This document shows positions 1 to 12,037 of a DNA stretch of 64,000 nucleotides, one piece after another (the first letter of the stretch is position 1; each line of letters begins with the position of its first letter). The stretch comes from Drosophila persimilis. Its lineage: Eukaryota > Arthropoda > Insecta > Diptera > Drosophilidae. Both the position numbers and the translations under genes were made by a program. The stretch covers positions 1,736,001 through 1,800,000 of the forward strand of contig NW_020825706.1 in NCBI RefSeq assembly GCF_003286085.1, in the 5' to 3' direction. Below the pieces are notes generated by a model, which saw nothing but the letters and a program-made list of their open reading frames with translations, was not told the DNA's origin and did no database searches.

Positions 1-351
1 TTCTGCGTTTTTAGTTTTCTCGAATGTGCAATATTGTGGATGCCACAGATCTTCGCCCTTAGTGGGGGCGGAAGTAGGCGGGGCAAAGTTTTGAAATATT
101 CTTGTAGCAGTGACATATCACAGAAGTCTGGATCCAAAACATCGTTGCTCTAGCTCTTATAGTCTTTGAGCACTAGGCGCTTAAGGGGACGGACAGACGG
201 ACAGACAGACATGACTCAATCGACTCGGCTATTGATGCTGATCAAGAATATATAGAATGGGGTCGGAAACGATTCCTTCTGGACGTTACACACATCCACT
301 TTTACCACAAATCTAATATACCCCAATACTCATTTTGAGTATCGGGTATAA
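1..351 (-). mobile_element. DINE-1/INE-1 (DNAREP1) remnant, cut by the window edge
   Basis: Read on the minus strand from about 351, the segment begins with the TATACCC-GATACTC type terminus, then a block matching the remembered INE-1 consensus: a GTAACGTCCAGAAGGAATCG-like stretch, TTCTTGATCAGCATCAATAG, GCCGAGTCGAT and repeated GTCCGTC/GTCTGTC units at about 190-215. The order of these blocks is that of DINE-1, a non-autonomous Helitron-related repeat very common in Drosophila. The distal part (1-180) diverges and runs off the window. There is no coding capacity. Identification is from memory of the consensus, not a search. Confidence 0.75.
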
Positions 352-2190
352 AAACCATTCTAATTATGCCTTCTACCTAGAATCCATGAAATAAATGAAA
401 TTGATGGGTGACTTTTAAAGATTTTGCCCAATCCTACAAAAAACCGGTGACCATTTATTGGCTTAGTAAGGCCAAAATTCAGCTTCTCTAACACCAAATA
501 CCCCTAGAACTGTTTAAGTAAGACCCTTCTTTGGTCTTGAAGCTATCATCCGGTTTTAGATTGGTTTCTGGAAAAGCGTTTCCTGGTTTGCCGTTCATCA
601 AACAGCATGCACTCAGTAGATAGAAGAGAGGGGATAGATACAGTGAATGGGGAGCGCTGGCTCATCTCGATCTCCCTGCAGTTACTTAATAATTCATAAA
701 CATCAATCAGAGCTCTCGACCCGACCCGTAGTCGAGGCCCCAGTTTCAATTCCAGAGTGCATTCCACCAGCCAGCCTGCCTTGTTAGGTGGGCTCCTCCA
801 TATGGTGGGCTTCTCTTCTCTCCTCACCTCACTCCTTCCCTTCTGCTGCCTGCCTGCCTATGTGGGGCAACACTTCCTCGTATATAGCGCCACTCCATCA
901 GTCGGCTGTCACTGTTTTGGGTCTGTCTGCATTAGTAAACATTTTGTTGTCAACGTTCGTCATTTGCTGTCATCAGGGCGACGAAGGAGTCAACAGTCAC
1001 ACAGCAGGCAGACGGATGCACTCCAGAGAGAGAGAGAGAGAGAGTGAGTGTGGGGTGTTGGGTGTGGGGTGTGGGGGTAGTGCTCCACTCGAGTGAGTAT
1101 CTCCCAGGCTAGTCGGCATTTTGCTGCCTGTGAAACAAAAGATTTTAATGGCTTTTACTGAAATTAAGAGGCGTTGAAAGTGGTCGGTTTTTTGTGTGAG
1201 CCACAAATTACAGACCGGAAATATATGTAAAAGGGAATTTAAATACATAAACTGCTCTGCATATACATATATATAAATATGCATGACATTACGCTGACAT
1301 TCGAATTTAATGATGCATAATGTTTGCTGCGGTTGCTGCATTCTTATCGTTAAATAAATATCACGCATACGCACTGTTGCATCCATTCGTGTGCATTGAC
1401 TTTTGGGCCAGGCCAAAGTGATTAAAACTGATGGAAAATGCATCCCCAAATATATGGTAAGCCATTGATTGGCTTTAAACAAATATCGAAGGCAGCTCTC
1501 AGCCTTAAATGCAGTTCCTTTCTTCTCACCCAAGGGGAAAATGAATCAAGAGAGCAGTTTCCTTTCCATCTGTTTGCTCCACTTTACCATTTTTCAATCA
1601 ATTTGTCTTCCCCACACTCTAGGACTCATAAATCACTCTAATGCCCATAATGCAATTGAAATCGATTCGCCGAAGCATATGTCAGTGTAAACATGCTTGT
1701 ACATGTTCTGATTGAATTTCCAGCTGTAAAACCCAGAGCCAAAGGCGGAGCTTAGTCATTGCCATGCCTCCCCGGCAATCAGCCACAGAACAATCTTAGA
1801 TCTACCTATATCTGCTCTGCAGCATCCTTTCTTGTATGATATAGCACTCGAGGAATCTCTGTCTAGAAATCTGTGTGACAAGCAGCAAACACGTTTCATG
1901 TCCAATCTCGCCCTCTTTTTGCCTGGCTTTCCTTTTTTGTGTGCTCTTTTATCCGTGCTGTTTGCAGTACAAAAAATCATTTCAAATTATAAACACCAAG
2001 CTGCCGAGTGTCCCTTTTCAAGCAGGACTCTCTAGCTACGTGGCCTTGTCGTGATTTTCATACCCCGATGCACTTGGGGCATGTTGCATCCTGTAATTAA
2101 TATGGCCAAAAAACAAACAGACCCCGAGTTCCTGTTGACGTAGTGCAAGAAATATTTTGGTAAATAAAGCAAACGGAAAGGCTGTAATAT
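352..2190. other. Gene-free stretch with a (GA)n microsatellite
   Basis: No reading frame here resembles a protein. A GA microsatellite lies at about 1025-1044. The stretch may be intergenic or part of a long 5' intron of the hexosaminidase gene that starts at 8956. Nothing else is supported. Confidence 0.6.
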
Positions 2191-2309
2191 TAAGAGGAGG
2201 CATTGCCATGAGGAAGACCTTATATCGAAGGAAGGCTCTGTTGCACAGAGCAAACGAAACGGTATTGCCAAGCAAGAGATCTTTATAGGAAAAAGAGTAA
2301 AATCTGGTA

Positions 2310-2632
2310 AAAGCATTGCCATGCCAAAGAAACTTCTAGGTTAGAGAGCAATCGAGAGCATTTCCATGCCAAAGAACCTCCTATGAAAGAAAGTAATCTA
2401 GAGCATTGCCATTCAAAAGAAAACTTCTAGAGAAGAGAGCAATCGAGGGCATTGCCATGCAAACCTTCTATGAAAGACCGTAAATGAGAGCATTGCCATG
2501 CAAAAGAACCTCCCACGTAAGAAAGTAATCGAGAGCATTGTCATGCAAAAGAACCTCCCACGTAAGAAAGTATTCGAGAGCATTGTCATCCAAAAGAACT
2601 TTCCATGAAAGAGAGTAATTGACAGCATTGCA
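2310..2632. repeat. Minisatellite, about 7 units of ~45 bp
   Basis: Units begin with GAGCATTGCCATGCAAAAGA or close variants and end with AAGTAATCGA. Units start near 2310, 2355, 2400, 2446, 2487, 2532 and 2577. They differ by substitutions and a few small indels, with the pair at about 2487-2576 nearly identical. A more degenerate GGCATTGCCATG copy occurs near 2198. Because 45 is a multiple of three, the minus strand stays open with a 15-residue period, but nothing else suggests that it is coding. Confidence 0.8.
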
Positions 2633-2639
2633 ATACAAG

Positions 2640-4985
2640 CTTAAGCGACAGCTCTTGCAATGGGATCAAAGAAGATGGCTATAGAAAATACCTAAGCCAG
2701 CTGATATCCTTGCCATACAACACACAAAAGAGCAAGTGAGATGACAATAGGTAGCATCAGTGGAGAGCCCAAAGCTTCGTTTGACTTTGCTGTCTTTGTG
2801 GTGGGCTTACCTTAAGGGGTATCACAGCAGTCGTGCCTCTCGATCGTTGCACCTTTTTGTCGTTTTCCCCATTTTTGCTGCTGGTAGCAGACGCTGTGAC
2901 AGTTTCTGCTTTTTACTGTTTAGCGCCTTGCAGCGCACCAAACTACGAGTAAGTGTTGCATAGTTATAGACGTGATGTTCTCTCACTCCCCCCCTTTCAC
3001 GCGTTCTGTGTCTGTGTCCGGGTCTGGGTCTGTGGCTCTCTCTCTGTCGCTCCATTTTCCATGATATGCTTTGCTTTTTTCGCTCTAAACTTTTGCAGTT
3101 ATAATCTACTTATGAAGTAGGTAACAACGTTTTTATTAAGCCTGGCCAGAGAGACCCAAGGAAAAAATGGAATGCAGACAATTTTGAAGCTTTGCTAAGT
3201 TTTCCCGTTCCTCCAACGAGCAAGGGAAGTTTCAGGAAAATTACTAAGAAGGGGGGAAGGAACAAGGTCCTAGTGGGGCCTGGCAGTAACTATTTCATCA
3301 AGGATGTACATATATAGACCCTCATGCCAGATGCCAGGCACGATCCATTACGGCGACAACTTTTGTTTTATATTTTCTACCCTCTGTAGATTTTTCATTT
3401 GCTTTGCCAATTATATTGTTATTCGTGGGGGAAAAACGGTGGACTGACGGGGGAAAAGGCATACATTTTATTGCCAATTTTTTTGGCAACAAAACAAAAT
3501 GCATTTATGGCTTGAATTAAATTTGTTTATGGCATTCAAAGTGGGTCAATAGCGAAAACTATTTTGTATGGGCTTTGGGCCTTTTGTCTGTGTGGGCGGC
3601 AGAGGTAGAGTTCAGGTGGAGGTTAAACTCTGGGCTCTCTGAATATTTGCCTGGTTTCAAGCGGTTTTCATGGAGGTTACTTGACTTAAACTCTCCCAAA
3701 TGGGTAAATGGAAAAATATTGCTGCCTAGTGTAATTGGACTATTTCTCTTGACTGCCTTCAACTGGAAAATCCATTTGGATCCTTTGCCAGCAATTTAAA
3801 GGCGCTAACCAGAGGCTATGGGAATGGGAATGGGTATGAACTCCGGCTATGTGCATCAGCATCATCAGCATGCATAGCAGAGCAAGCACTCCATCCGAGC
3901 TGCGCCATGCCGCGCCGTGCCGCGCCGTGCCCCAGCTTTTCTTGCCCCCAGAGCGCTCTGCATTGCGAGTTGGTGAAATATATTTGAGTGCCCATCGAGC
4001 TCCATCTTGAGGCTGCAGTGGGGATAAAAGATATGTATATCCCATCGTTTGTTTGGCCCTCAGCTCGTCGGCCATTAGTCGGCTGCGCACTGGCTAATGG
4101 ACGTTAATAAGGCGTTAAAGTGCCTAATTGCCGATTATGGCTCTCGTTGCGATAGGTCTGAAGAGGGCTAGCCGGCCCCAAAACACAATATTTTGCATGC
4201 CCATGCAATCGACCTCCACTCCCCCGCTCTGGCTCTCCGTTGGGGTAATCTATGGCCCGACTAGGTCCTGCTGCTTTACGCTTAAAGCCACGTTAAGACA
4301 GCTCTGCTCTGCCCTTGAGCCCCCCTGTTGCGTTGGAGCAAGTTTTCCCTTGCCGGAAAATGCAATGCAGGGAATGCAATTTAAGCGGAGCCAGCACTGG
4401 AGCCAGTGAATGGGAATGCTGAAACAGCAGTGGGAGCGCCAGACGCCATAAGCCAGGAGCATGAGCCAGGAGCAGCCACGATGAATGGCCTGCTGCCAGT
4501 GTATGCTAGACCATGGATCCATACTCTGTAAATTGTTTGCGAAATTCTTTTTAAGGTAGATGGAGCTTCTTTCTTTTTGACTAAATACGAGTCTAGCCCT
4601 GCTCCCGACAATAAAAGGAGTTGCATGTCCTGCATATGTGGCAGTAAACCAAAAGGGAAACTATCTGCAAATAGAAACTGGTTTCAACACACAAAAGCAA
4701 TATGTGAAACACTAATTGCCCAGAGGAATATTGCATTTAATTGGAGCCATTTTGCCAGCTTAATTGGCAGCAATTGGCAGTTAATTTACAATCTACTGAA
4801 TCTACTAACTGAAGCAAACTATTAGAAACTAAATGCCAACAAAGATTGCACTTCTTTAATGAAGAGTGAACTGTTTTTATATGGCTAATGCATGTTGGAT
4901 GTTTTTTTAAACGGAAGAATATATAATAATTATGTGTCTAAAATTTGCGCAGATCTCAAAGTCGATGCTATGATTAGTGGCTTGC
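2640..4985. other. Gene-free stretch
   Basis: I see no coding region, RNA gene or clear mobile element here. The small CG-rich patch CGCGCCGTGCC repeated near 3910-3930 is a local simple repeat. Confidence 0.55.
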
Positions 4986-5200
4986 CGCAGGGATATACAA
5001 AATACGAGTACATGTGCTTTTTGTGCGACAGTAGCCGTAGGCCTCTTTTAATACTTTAAAAGAATATTCAATTAAAGAGTTAATCATGAAAATTAGTAAA
5101 AATCTAATTCCTGCATTATTAATGAAATTCCTAAACGGCCCTCAGCAAGGCCAATATGGCCCTTAGTTATCCGGAGAGAGTTCATGGTGTTTATGGGATT

Positions 5201-5386
5201 CTAATCGCGAATCGAGGTGTTTTTCGCATAGGCCAGTAATTGCTGTGGCGTCTTCTTGGAGGTATCTTCCAGTGATGCCCAGGTGAGAGAGAGAGCCGGA
5301 CAGTTGCAAATGAGATGTTCCAGGGTTTCGATTACCCCAGGTTCATCACATTTCATACAGCTGTCTATAACTTCTATGTTCTCCAA
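5201..5386 (-). pseudogene. Fragment of a non-LTR retrotransposon ORF2 C-terminus
   Basis: A 61-codon minus-strand frame carries the cysteine-histidine pattern C-x2-C-x8-ET-x2-H-x4-C followed by PAL and a Trp (CMKCDEP, ETLEHLICNCPAL). This pattern is typical of the region after reverse transcriptase or RNase H in jockey, R1, I and LOA-clade LINEs. Nothing upstream restores a reverse transcriptase frame, so this is a short 5'-truncated relic. The clade cannot be decided from so little sequence; LOA/bilbo-type elements, known from the obscura group, are one possibility. The boundaries of the inserted element are not visible. Confidence 0.7.
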
Positions 5387-5479
5387 AAGATTTGGTTATT
5401 TAACCTCTGATTTTCCTCGTAATAGATCAGGCTTTCATTTCCAACCAATAAGTAAATTCAGCAAAAATCTTCTTGTGAG

Positions 5480-8400
5480 TGCAATCAATAGTATAACCCA
5501 GTTTTTATTCTACATTTTAAAAAGTTACGGAGTTAAGATTATGCCATAGTCGGTTGCTTGGAAATTTTGATGGTGGATCGGAATCGGTGTAAAATAGTGC
5601 TATTCTTGGAATTTATCTCATTTCAAACTGTTTTTTTTTGGTATAGGAAATTCTTCGAAACAGTTGCTGCTGCTGTTTCCCTGTTATTGGACTGTTTCTT
5701 CAATGAAACTTCACTGATTTATCATATATACAACGCCTATTCATAAGAGATACCTGACTGATTCTTATAGGATAGGATCAAAAGTGGAGGTCTGTGTAAA
5801 GGTTCCTCGACTGAACGCTGAAGAAATCCTTCAATATCTTTTCCTTCCTGTAGATTCCTTATAAATTGAAGAGCTAACATTTTGGGTGGCATTCTCTTAT
5901 ACCCCGTTATACGCTGGAAAAAGTGGGGGTGTGTTGAGGGGTTGGGAGAAATCATAAACAGCGCTTGAGTGCATTTCAAGTCCGTCAGAGCCCGCTTTAA
6001 GGATTTCTCTACAGATTTTTTTGTTGCTGTTTTGGCAAAATATTTCAGTTTCATTTTTATTTTTGTGGCAAGCTGCCAAATTGTGCTGCGGTCGGCGTTG
6101 CAAACACTTAACATCGAAGGGTGTGAGGAGAGGAAATCATGCCCCACACAGCAGGTTACGGATGGTGCATAGTGGGGTTTCCCCGGCAGATCTCCTGTCC
6201 ATGGCCGAATGAATGGTGACTGCAAATTGGCCCGATGGTTTGTGGCGCAATTAAATTTAATTTTGAAAACAGTTGCCTGAACTGCTCTAAAGCCCGAATG
6301 CAATTAGCGCCCCTTCCTGGTCCTGTGGCAGGCAGGCAGATATGCAACGTGGACTGTGGCAGGAGCAAACAGGCAAAAGTGAAAGCATCAGCGTCAGCAT
6401 CAGCGCCAGCATCAGATGTCTGAAATTCGACATCAAAGGGGAGGCGAACGGGCAGGGGCTCGGGCACGGGTGGCCACAAGTCGGGGCATTGTTATATATG
6501 TCTATGTCGGCAGCCTATTTCTGGCCCATGTCACGCCCCCTGGCCACACACACTCGTCCTGCCTCTGCCTCTGCCTCTGCGCTGCACTGCACTGCACACT
6601 CCTTTGTCCTTTGTGTGTCTGCAGTGGGTGTCTGTGCGTTTTGTTTGCTTAGTTGGTTTCTCTATTTTCTGGCCCTCGCCAGCTCCGCTCCGCACTCTCG
6701 AGCGGAAAGAGAACTTCAGCCAACAAAGCGCTCGAAAACGAGAGCGAGCGCCCTTTCAAAATTGTTTGTGGCTTTCTGATGCACCAAACAACAACAAAAA
6801 GTGCCTGAACGAGAGGTTCGAGTAGTCGAAGGTTGAATACTCTTTCGTCTTGAGACCTTTTATTGGTTTATAGACAGAGCCGCAAACAAATAAAGTTCAA
6901 GTCCTATACCTCCTTCTTCATAACCCTATAACCGAGGGGCTCTGCCGCATGACGTGCCTTTTGCCGTGTGTAACCAACATCTCACTTTGTATTCCCCTTT
7001 GCAAGGGTATCGGCTGATTGAAAAGAGGAAAGTACTCATACGAGTGCTGTACATGCATACAATATTTGTATGTTCTCCGCTCTCCATTCTCCGCTGGCAA
7101 CGCTTTGAGTGCACTATTTTTTGGCAACAACAAATGCTGGAAAGTCAGGCGAGTGCTGCAGTGCAGGAGTGCAGGAGGAGGCTGAGAGAGAGAGAGTGGA
7201 ATAATGCAAATGTGGATTAAGCCAAATGGGTCGGCAATCGGATTTCGATTGGTTATTTGCCAAATGCAAAATGGATGATGACCGAACTAAAGGATGCTGA
7301 AACTGTGGCATTGATGAAGCTTATAAATGGCAATACTCATTGGGTTATACACAAAAGAATCCCTAATTGTATTGTTACCATCATTCGAGTGACAAAATTG
7401 TAATTCGATTGCGTTGAGAGTTGAGGCAAGGATCGGACTTTAAGGCAAGAGTAGCTGGGTATGTCCCCACAATACAACTGAAGATGTCTTGAGCTAAATT
7501 GTAGAGTTTTTTGCGGCTGCTGTGGCTTTCCTTTTGGCACTAATGAAATGAAGTTTACCAGCATCCACAGCCGGGGCTCACCTCTTGCCCTCGCCCACTC
7601 AGCAATTTGCGACAATTGCGACTCAACGGGCAGACGCGTGGTTACCTCTGATGATCCACTACAGCTCAACTCATCCACTCAGCCACAGTCGAAGCCGTCC
7701 TGGCACACTGTCCACAAGGACTCGAGAACTTTTGTGTGTGAGTTTGTCTTTGTCTGGGAGTCAGTCACGAATGTGGGGGGGGGACCTCTGACTGGCAACG
7801 CAACGCAATTCAATTTCCGCTACACAGACAGACAGCTGCATATTTCCACTTGAACACTTGCATTTATCGCCTGTCGAACTGCAAGTTTTTGCTCCAGGCC
7901 CCAAAGCTGTTGCTCCTCCTCCTGCTGCTGGATTGTGCCTGACTTTTATCTATGTGTGTATGTGCGCTGCTTTCATTTAAATAAGCAGCCAGTTGTGCCT
8001 ATTTAAACCGAATGCCAACAATCTCGCACAGCATTCAATGCAGACCACTTGCCATCATAACGCTATGCAACAGGGTTTGTTTTCCATGGTGGGACAGAAA
8101 AGTAGATAAACGGAATTTAATTGGAGCAATAAAAGAGAATGAGGGAGGCAGGAATGGCAGCAGCTAATAGTAGATCTGGGAGTTCAACATTCCATTAAAG
8201 CTACATATGCCACACAACATTTAGAGTCGTTACGAGTATGGTGGAGGAGAGTACAGTAGAGTGGTAGTAGATCCACTAGAAAATATATATATGTATATAT
8301 ATTGATCCTTCCGCTTCGTAGATCGACCTATTCCTTAGATGAAACGTTTAGGGTTTTATTCCGCCACATTATATCCTATATTCCTATATCCTATATTGCG

Positions 8401-8955
8401 TCTACCCCGGACTCTCTAGCCTCGTTTCACTCAAGCAGACGACGACAACGATCAAAACATACTGTATAAAATAGCGAGATTATATGTCCGACTGATTGAC
8501 TCTTCCACCTCGTGCCTTTGCTGTCTCCCTTTCAACCCGTGAGATTTGTACTCATAAGAGTAAAAAAACCCATATAAGTGGCTCTTTGTAGCCTTTGTAG
8601 TCTCTGCAGACAGAAGTACAGAAGTCTTCCTGCCTGGGCCCATAGTACATAGCCCTAGGATCCCCGCTGTAAAAGGATGAGAGGCATTTACAAAGGCAAC
8701 AACAGCGCGCAACAGCCCTCAACTTAACCTCAATGAGTGCTGTGCGGCGACGGTGGCGTATGTGTAACATGCGGGCGACTCGAATTGCGGGCAGATTTAT
8801 ATATAGCTTAGCTCCGGGGGCTACTTGTTGGATCTTCAAATATTTATGAAAGGCGAATGAAGAAAGTTTTTCCGTTGCTTGCACTCTGCAGGGCCTCGGC
8901 TCGGCTCCACTTTACTTAACCCACTATCTCTCCCTCGCCCTCTCCCTCTCTGCAG
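5480..8955. other. Gene-free stretch ahead of hexosaminidase D, probable 5' intron
   Basis: No protein-like frame is visible. The stretch ends in a long pyrimidine tract (about 8920-8953) and CTGCAG directly before the ATG at 8956, which is a good 3' splice site. That suggests a 5'-UTR intron whose first exon lies somewhere upstream. Confidence 0.5.
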
Positions 8956-11126
8956 ATGCACTCGAATCTGTGGATATTTATTTGGCGCCGCAAACTCTCC
9001 TTCCTGCTAGTAGTGTCTGGCCTCGTGCTGCTGGGTCTCTGGACATGGGCCATACTCATCGATACGACCACCACGCCACCACTGCCGGTTCCCTCAGCGA
9101 ATGCTGAGGCAAGAGAGCGCCAACAGCAGCAGCAGAACCCGGGATACCAGCAGGTCCATATTATCCAGAAGCTAATTGCCCAGGCCAACCGTGTGCTCCG
9201 CGCCGATCGACTCAAGGACAACGCCGCCGGAGAGAAGGCGCCAACTGTCCAGCGTTTGGGCAACGTGCGATTCCTGCGTCCCACCCAGGCCAAGAAGGCC
9301 CCACTGCCGCTGTCCGAGAGCTATCTGTTCGAGCAGGAGCGCCTGAAGATACTCGAACAGCAGCAGCGTCAGCGCAACGCCGGAATGGAGGAGCTGAATG
9401 CCAATGCGGAGGATGAGCGTATGCTCAGCTCTGCCGAGCGCCAGACCCAGTACGAGCACGATCTCCAGCGGATGGGCGTTCCCGTGGTGGCTGGTATCGG
9501 ACCAGACGGGCCACGTTCCCCTAACGAGCGTCTCGTCCACTTGGATCTGAAGGGGGCTCCGCCCAAGCTGAGTTTCCTCAAGCAACTGCTGCCGATGCTC
9601 AGGGCTCTGGGTGCCACGGGGCTACTGATCGAATACGAGGATATGTTTCCCTTTACTGGAGCCCTCCAGCCGCTGGCCGCCCACAATGCCTACAAAGAAG
9701 ATGAATTGAGGGTAACATTGAGGGATTCAAGAGATTCATTTAACTTATTATAGTCTTTTAGGACTTTCTGGAGTGCGCCGCCTTGCATGGTTTGAGTGTG
9801 ATGCCTCTGCTTCAGACCTTCGGGCATTTGGAGTATGTCCTGAAACTGGAGGGATTCGAGCAGCTGCGAGAGCTGCCCGAAAGTCCCCAATCCATCTGCC
9901 CCAGTCAGCCGCAGAGCATGGCCCTGCTGGAGCAGATGCTCACCCAGGTGATCGAGCTGCATTTACAGTGCATCGGCAAGGCCACCCCCTCAGCCCCGAC
10001 ACTGCCCATCAAGTTCACGCACATCCACATCGGATGCGATGAGGTGCAGCGCATGGGGGAGTGCCAGGCCTGCCGCCAGAGACTCCGGAGCGAGCTGTTC
10101 CTGTCGCACGTGATCAGTCTCTCGCACTTTGTGCGTCGCCAGTGGCCCCAACTGGGCGTGGTCATCTGGGATGATCAGCTGCGATCGATGTCACTCAGCG
10201 AGCTGCAGCACTCGCAGATCGGCAGCTATGTGGAGCCCATGGTGTGGGTGTATGCCAGCGATATCTATCGGTTCATCCAGCCGCAGCTGTGGGACACCTA
10301 TGCCAAGGTCTTTCCCAGTGCTTGGGTGGCCTCGGCCTACAAGGGAGCCTTCGGCGAGAGCCTGCTGGTGCCGCCGCTGCAGCATCATCTGGAAAATAAT
10401 ATACGCTGGCTGGCGGTCATCGCCAAGGAGGGCGGACGCTTTGCCAAAGGACTGCGCGGTGTGGCTCTAACCGGCTGGCAGCGATACGATCACTTTGCCG
10501 TCCTGTGCGAACTGCTGCCAGTGGGAATGCCCAGCCTGATGGTGTCGCTGTCGACTGTTTCCAAGGGTTATTTCAGCACTAATCCAAGGGACAACGATCT
10601 GCTGCGCGTGCTGCAGTGCGTCTTTCAGCCGGACAGCCGGCGCTCGGGTCGCCCCTGGCTGGAACTTCATCCGAATGCCCATCATAGCCAACTGTTTGCT
10701 GTCTGCAACTATCCCGGCCACATGGTCTTCAAGTATGCCCTTCGCCTGTACGACAAACTGGCCGAAGTGGGAGTCTATCTACAGCAGACGCGCGAGCAGA
10801 GCGCCTGGCTCTCCGACTACAATGTGAGGCACAACTTCAGCTCCCCGTTGAGAGTTCACGAGCTGATTGCCCGAACGCCAATACTGATTGAGGAGCTGCG
10901 CGCAATGGCTCGCGAGGCACAGCAGCTGCTGTGGGAGGCGTACGATGAGTACACGGTGGCTGAATTCGTAGAGCAGCACATCTATCCTACCATCGAGGCG
11001 CTGCAGCGCCAATTGGCCAGCGGAGCGACGCTGCTCCAACGCCGCACCTGGCCACAACGGCCGCTGCCATTGACCCTGAGGATACAGGAGGATATGGGCT
11101 TGGTCACAGATCGCCAGCCGCACTGA
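8956..11126 (+). CDS. Hexosaminidase D-like GH20 glycosidase, membrane anchored
   Basis: Two exons (8956-9711, 9762-11126) give 706 residues. The N-terminus has a short basic cytosolic segment (RRK) and one hydrophobic anchor at about residues 13-35, so the protein is predicted to be a type II Golgi/ER membrane protein. A low-complexity stem (about 36-190) is rich in Gln, Glu and Arg. The GH20 barrel follows, with the signature HIGCDEV at 341-347; Asp345-Glu346 is the family's catalytic pair for substrate-assisted removal of terminal GalNAc/GlcNAc. This matches the HEXD family (probably the fly CG7985 type) rather than lysosomal Hexo1/2, which have signal peptides. The intron 9712-9761 is GT-AG and 50 bp. 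The ATG sits right after a strong 3' splice site. The family call is firm; the substrate is inferred. Confidence 0.88.
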
Positions 11127-12037
11127 GCAAACACACCGTGATGTTGATAACTAATGTATAGTGATGGCGTTCGAAACGCCCCAAGACCCAGCAATGGAAA
11201 ATAAGCGATAATTCGAATGTTAACAGCGCTGCAGCAGGCATTTCTCTATCTATCTACATATATCTATAATTAATAGCATTAAATGTTCATTTTTTCTAGA
11301 CTACTTTATAAGCCAAAGCTCAATTATACAAGTAAAAGATCTAAAATAATCATATGATAATCCAAATCTACAAGTAATTTGTTTATATGCCAAAAAGAAA
11401 CAAGTGCGGGCTAGTATACGAGTAGCATTTCAAATATTGCGCGCACTTCAGTTCTAATTTCAAATTTCCCGCACAGTTCAGTGGGAGTGGAAATTTTAAA
11501 GCTGACAATGGCCTTACAGGGTTGATATCAGTCGCGAAAGCGCATGAAAAGGATGCAAGCCAGGTTACTATTTACGGTATATTTATGTATACTTTTCGGT
11601 TTATGTCCGAGGGCCCTGTGACGAAAAAGTGCCTCGTAATTTTGAATGGGCTATAAAAAAGGGTATGGACAACAGGCAAAAACAGCCAAGGCAAATGGCA
11701 AGGTTCGTACGAGCCCTCACCTCACCGTGTTGTCTGTTGTCCACACCCTCGTTTTCCTTCTATTATGTAGCAAATGTGTAGTAACCGTGTAGTGTATATT
11801 TACGGTAGATGTTAAAAATGAGACGGGGTGAAACGAAAGCTCAAAAAGGACGAAAAGGAAGGTAGGAAACACATGTTCGCGCAAAATCGATGATTAAAAG
11901 CAAAAACGGAAAACTTTAGCGTGCATAACAGAAAGTTAGCTTAAAAGTGTCCAAATCGATTTACAGCAGTCGTGAAGCTGCCAGGCCAGGACCTTTCCGG
12001 TACAGAGATTCTTGGGGCAAAACAAAACATAAGGAAA
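11127..12037. other. Intergenic, 3'UTR of hexosaminidase and 5' region of the kinase gene
   Basis: AATAAG and AATAAT-like signals occur after 11200. No further coding region is seen. The 5' leader of the next gene lies somewhere in the right half. Confidence 0.5.

Noticed and set aside
997..1533. 178-codon minus-strand frame in the left region
   Set aside because: It ends in a GA-repeat (SLSLSL) and has no domain or codon pattern of a gene.
6342..6779. 145-codon plus-strand frame
   Set aside because: It is low complexity (Ser/Ala/Cys from TCTGCC and CAGCAT repeats), with no homology recognised.
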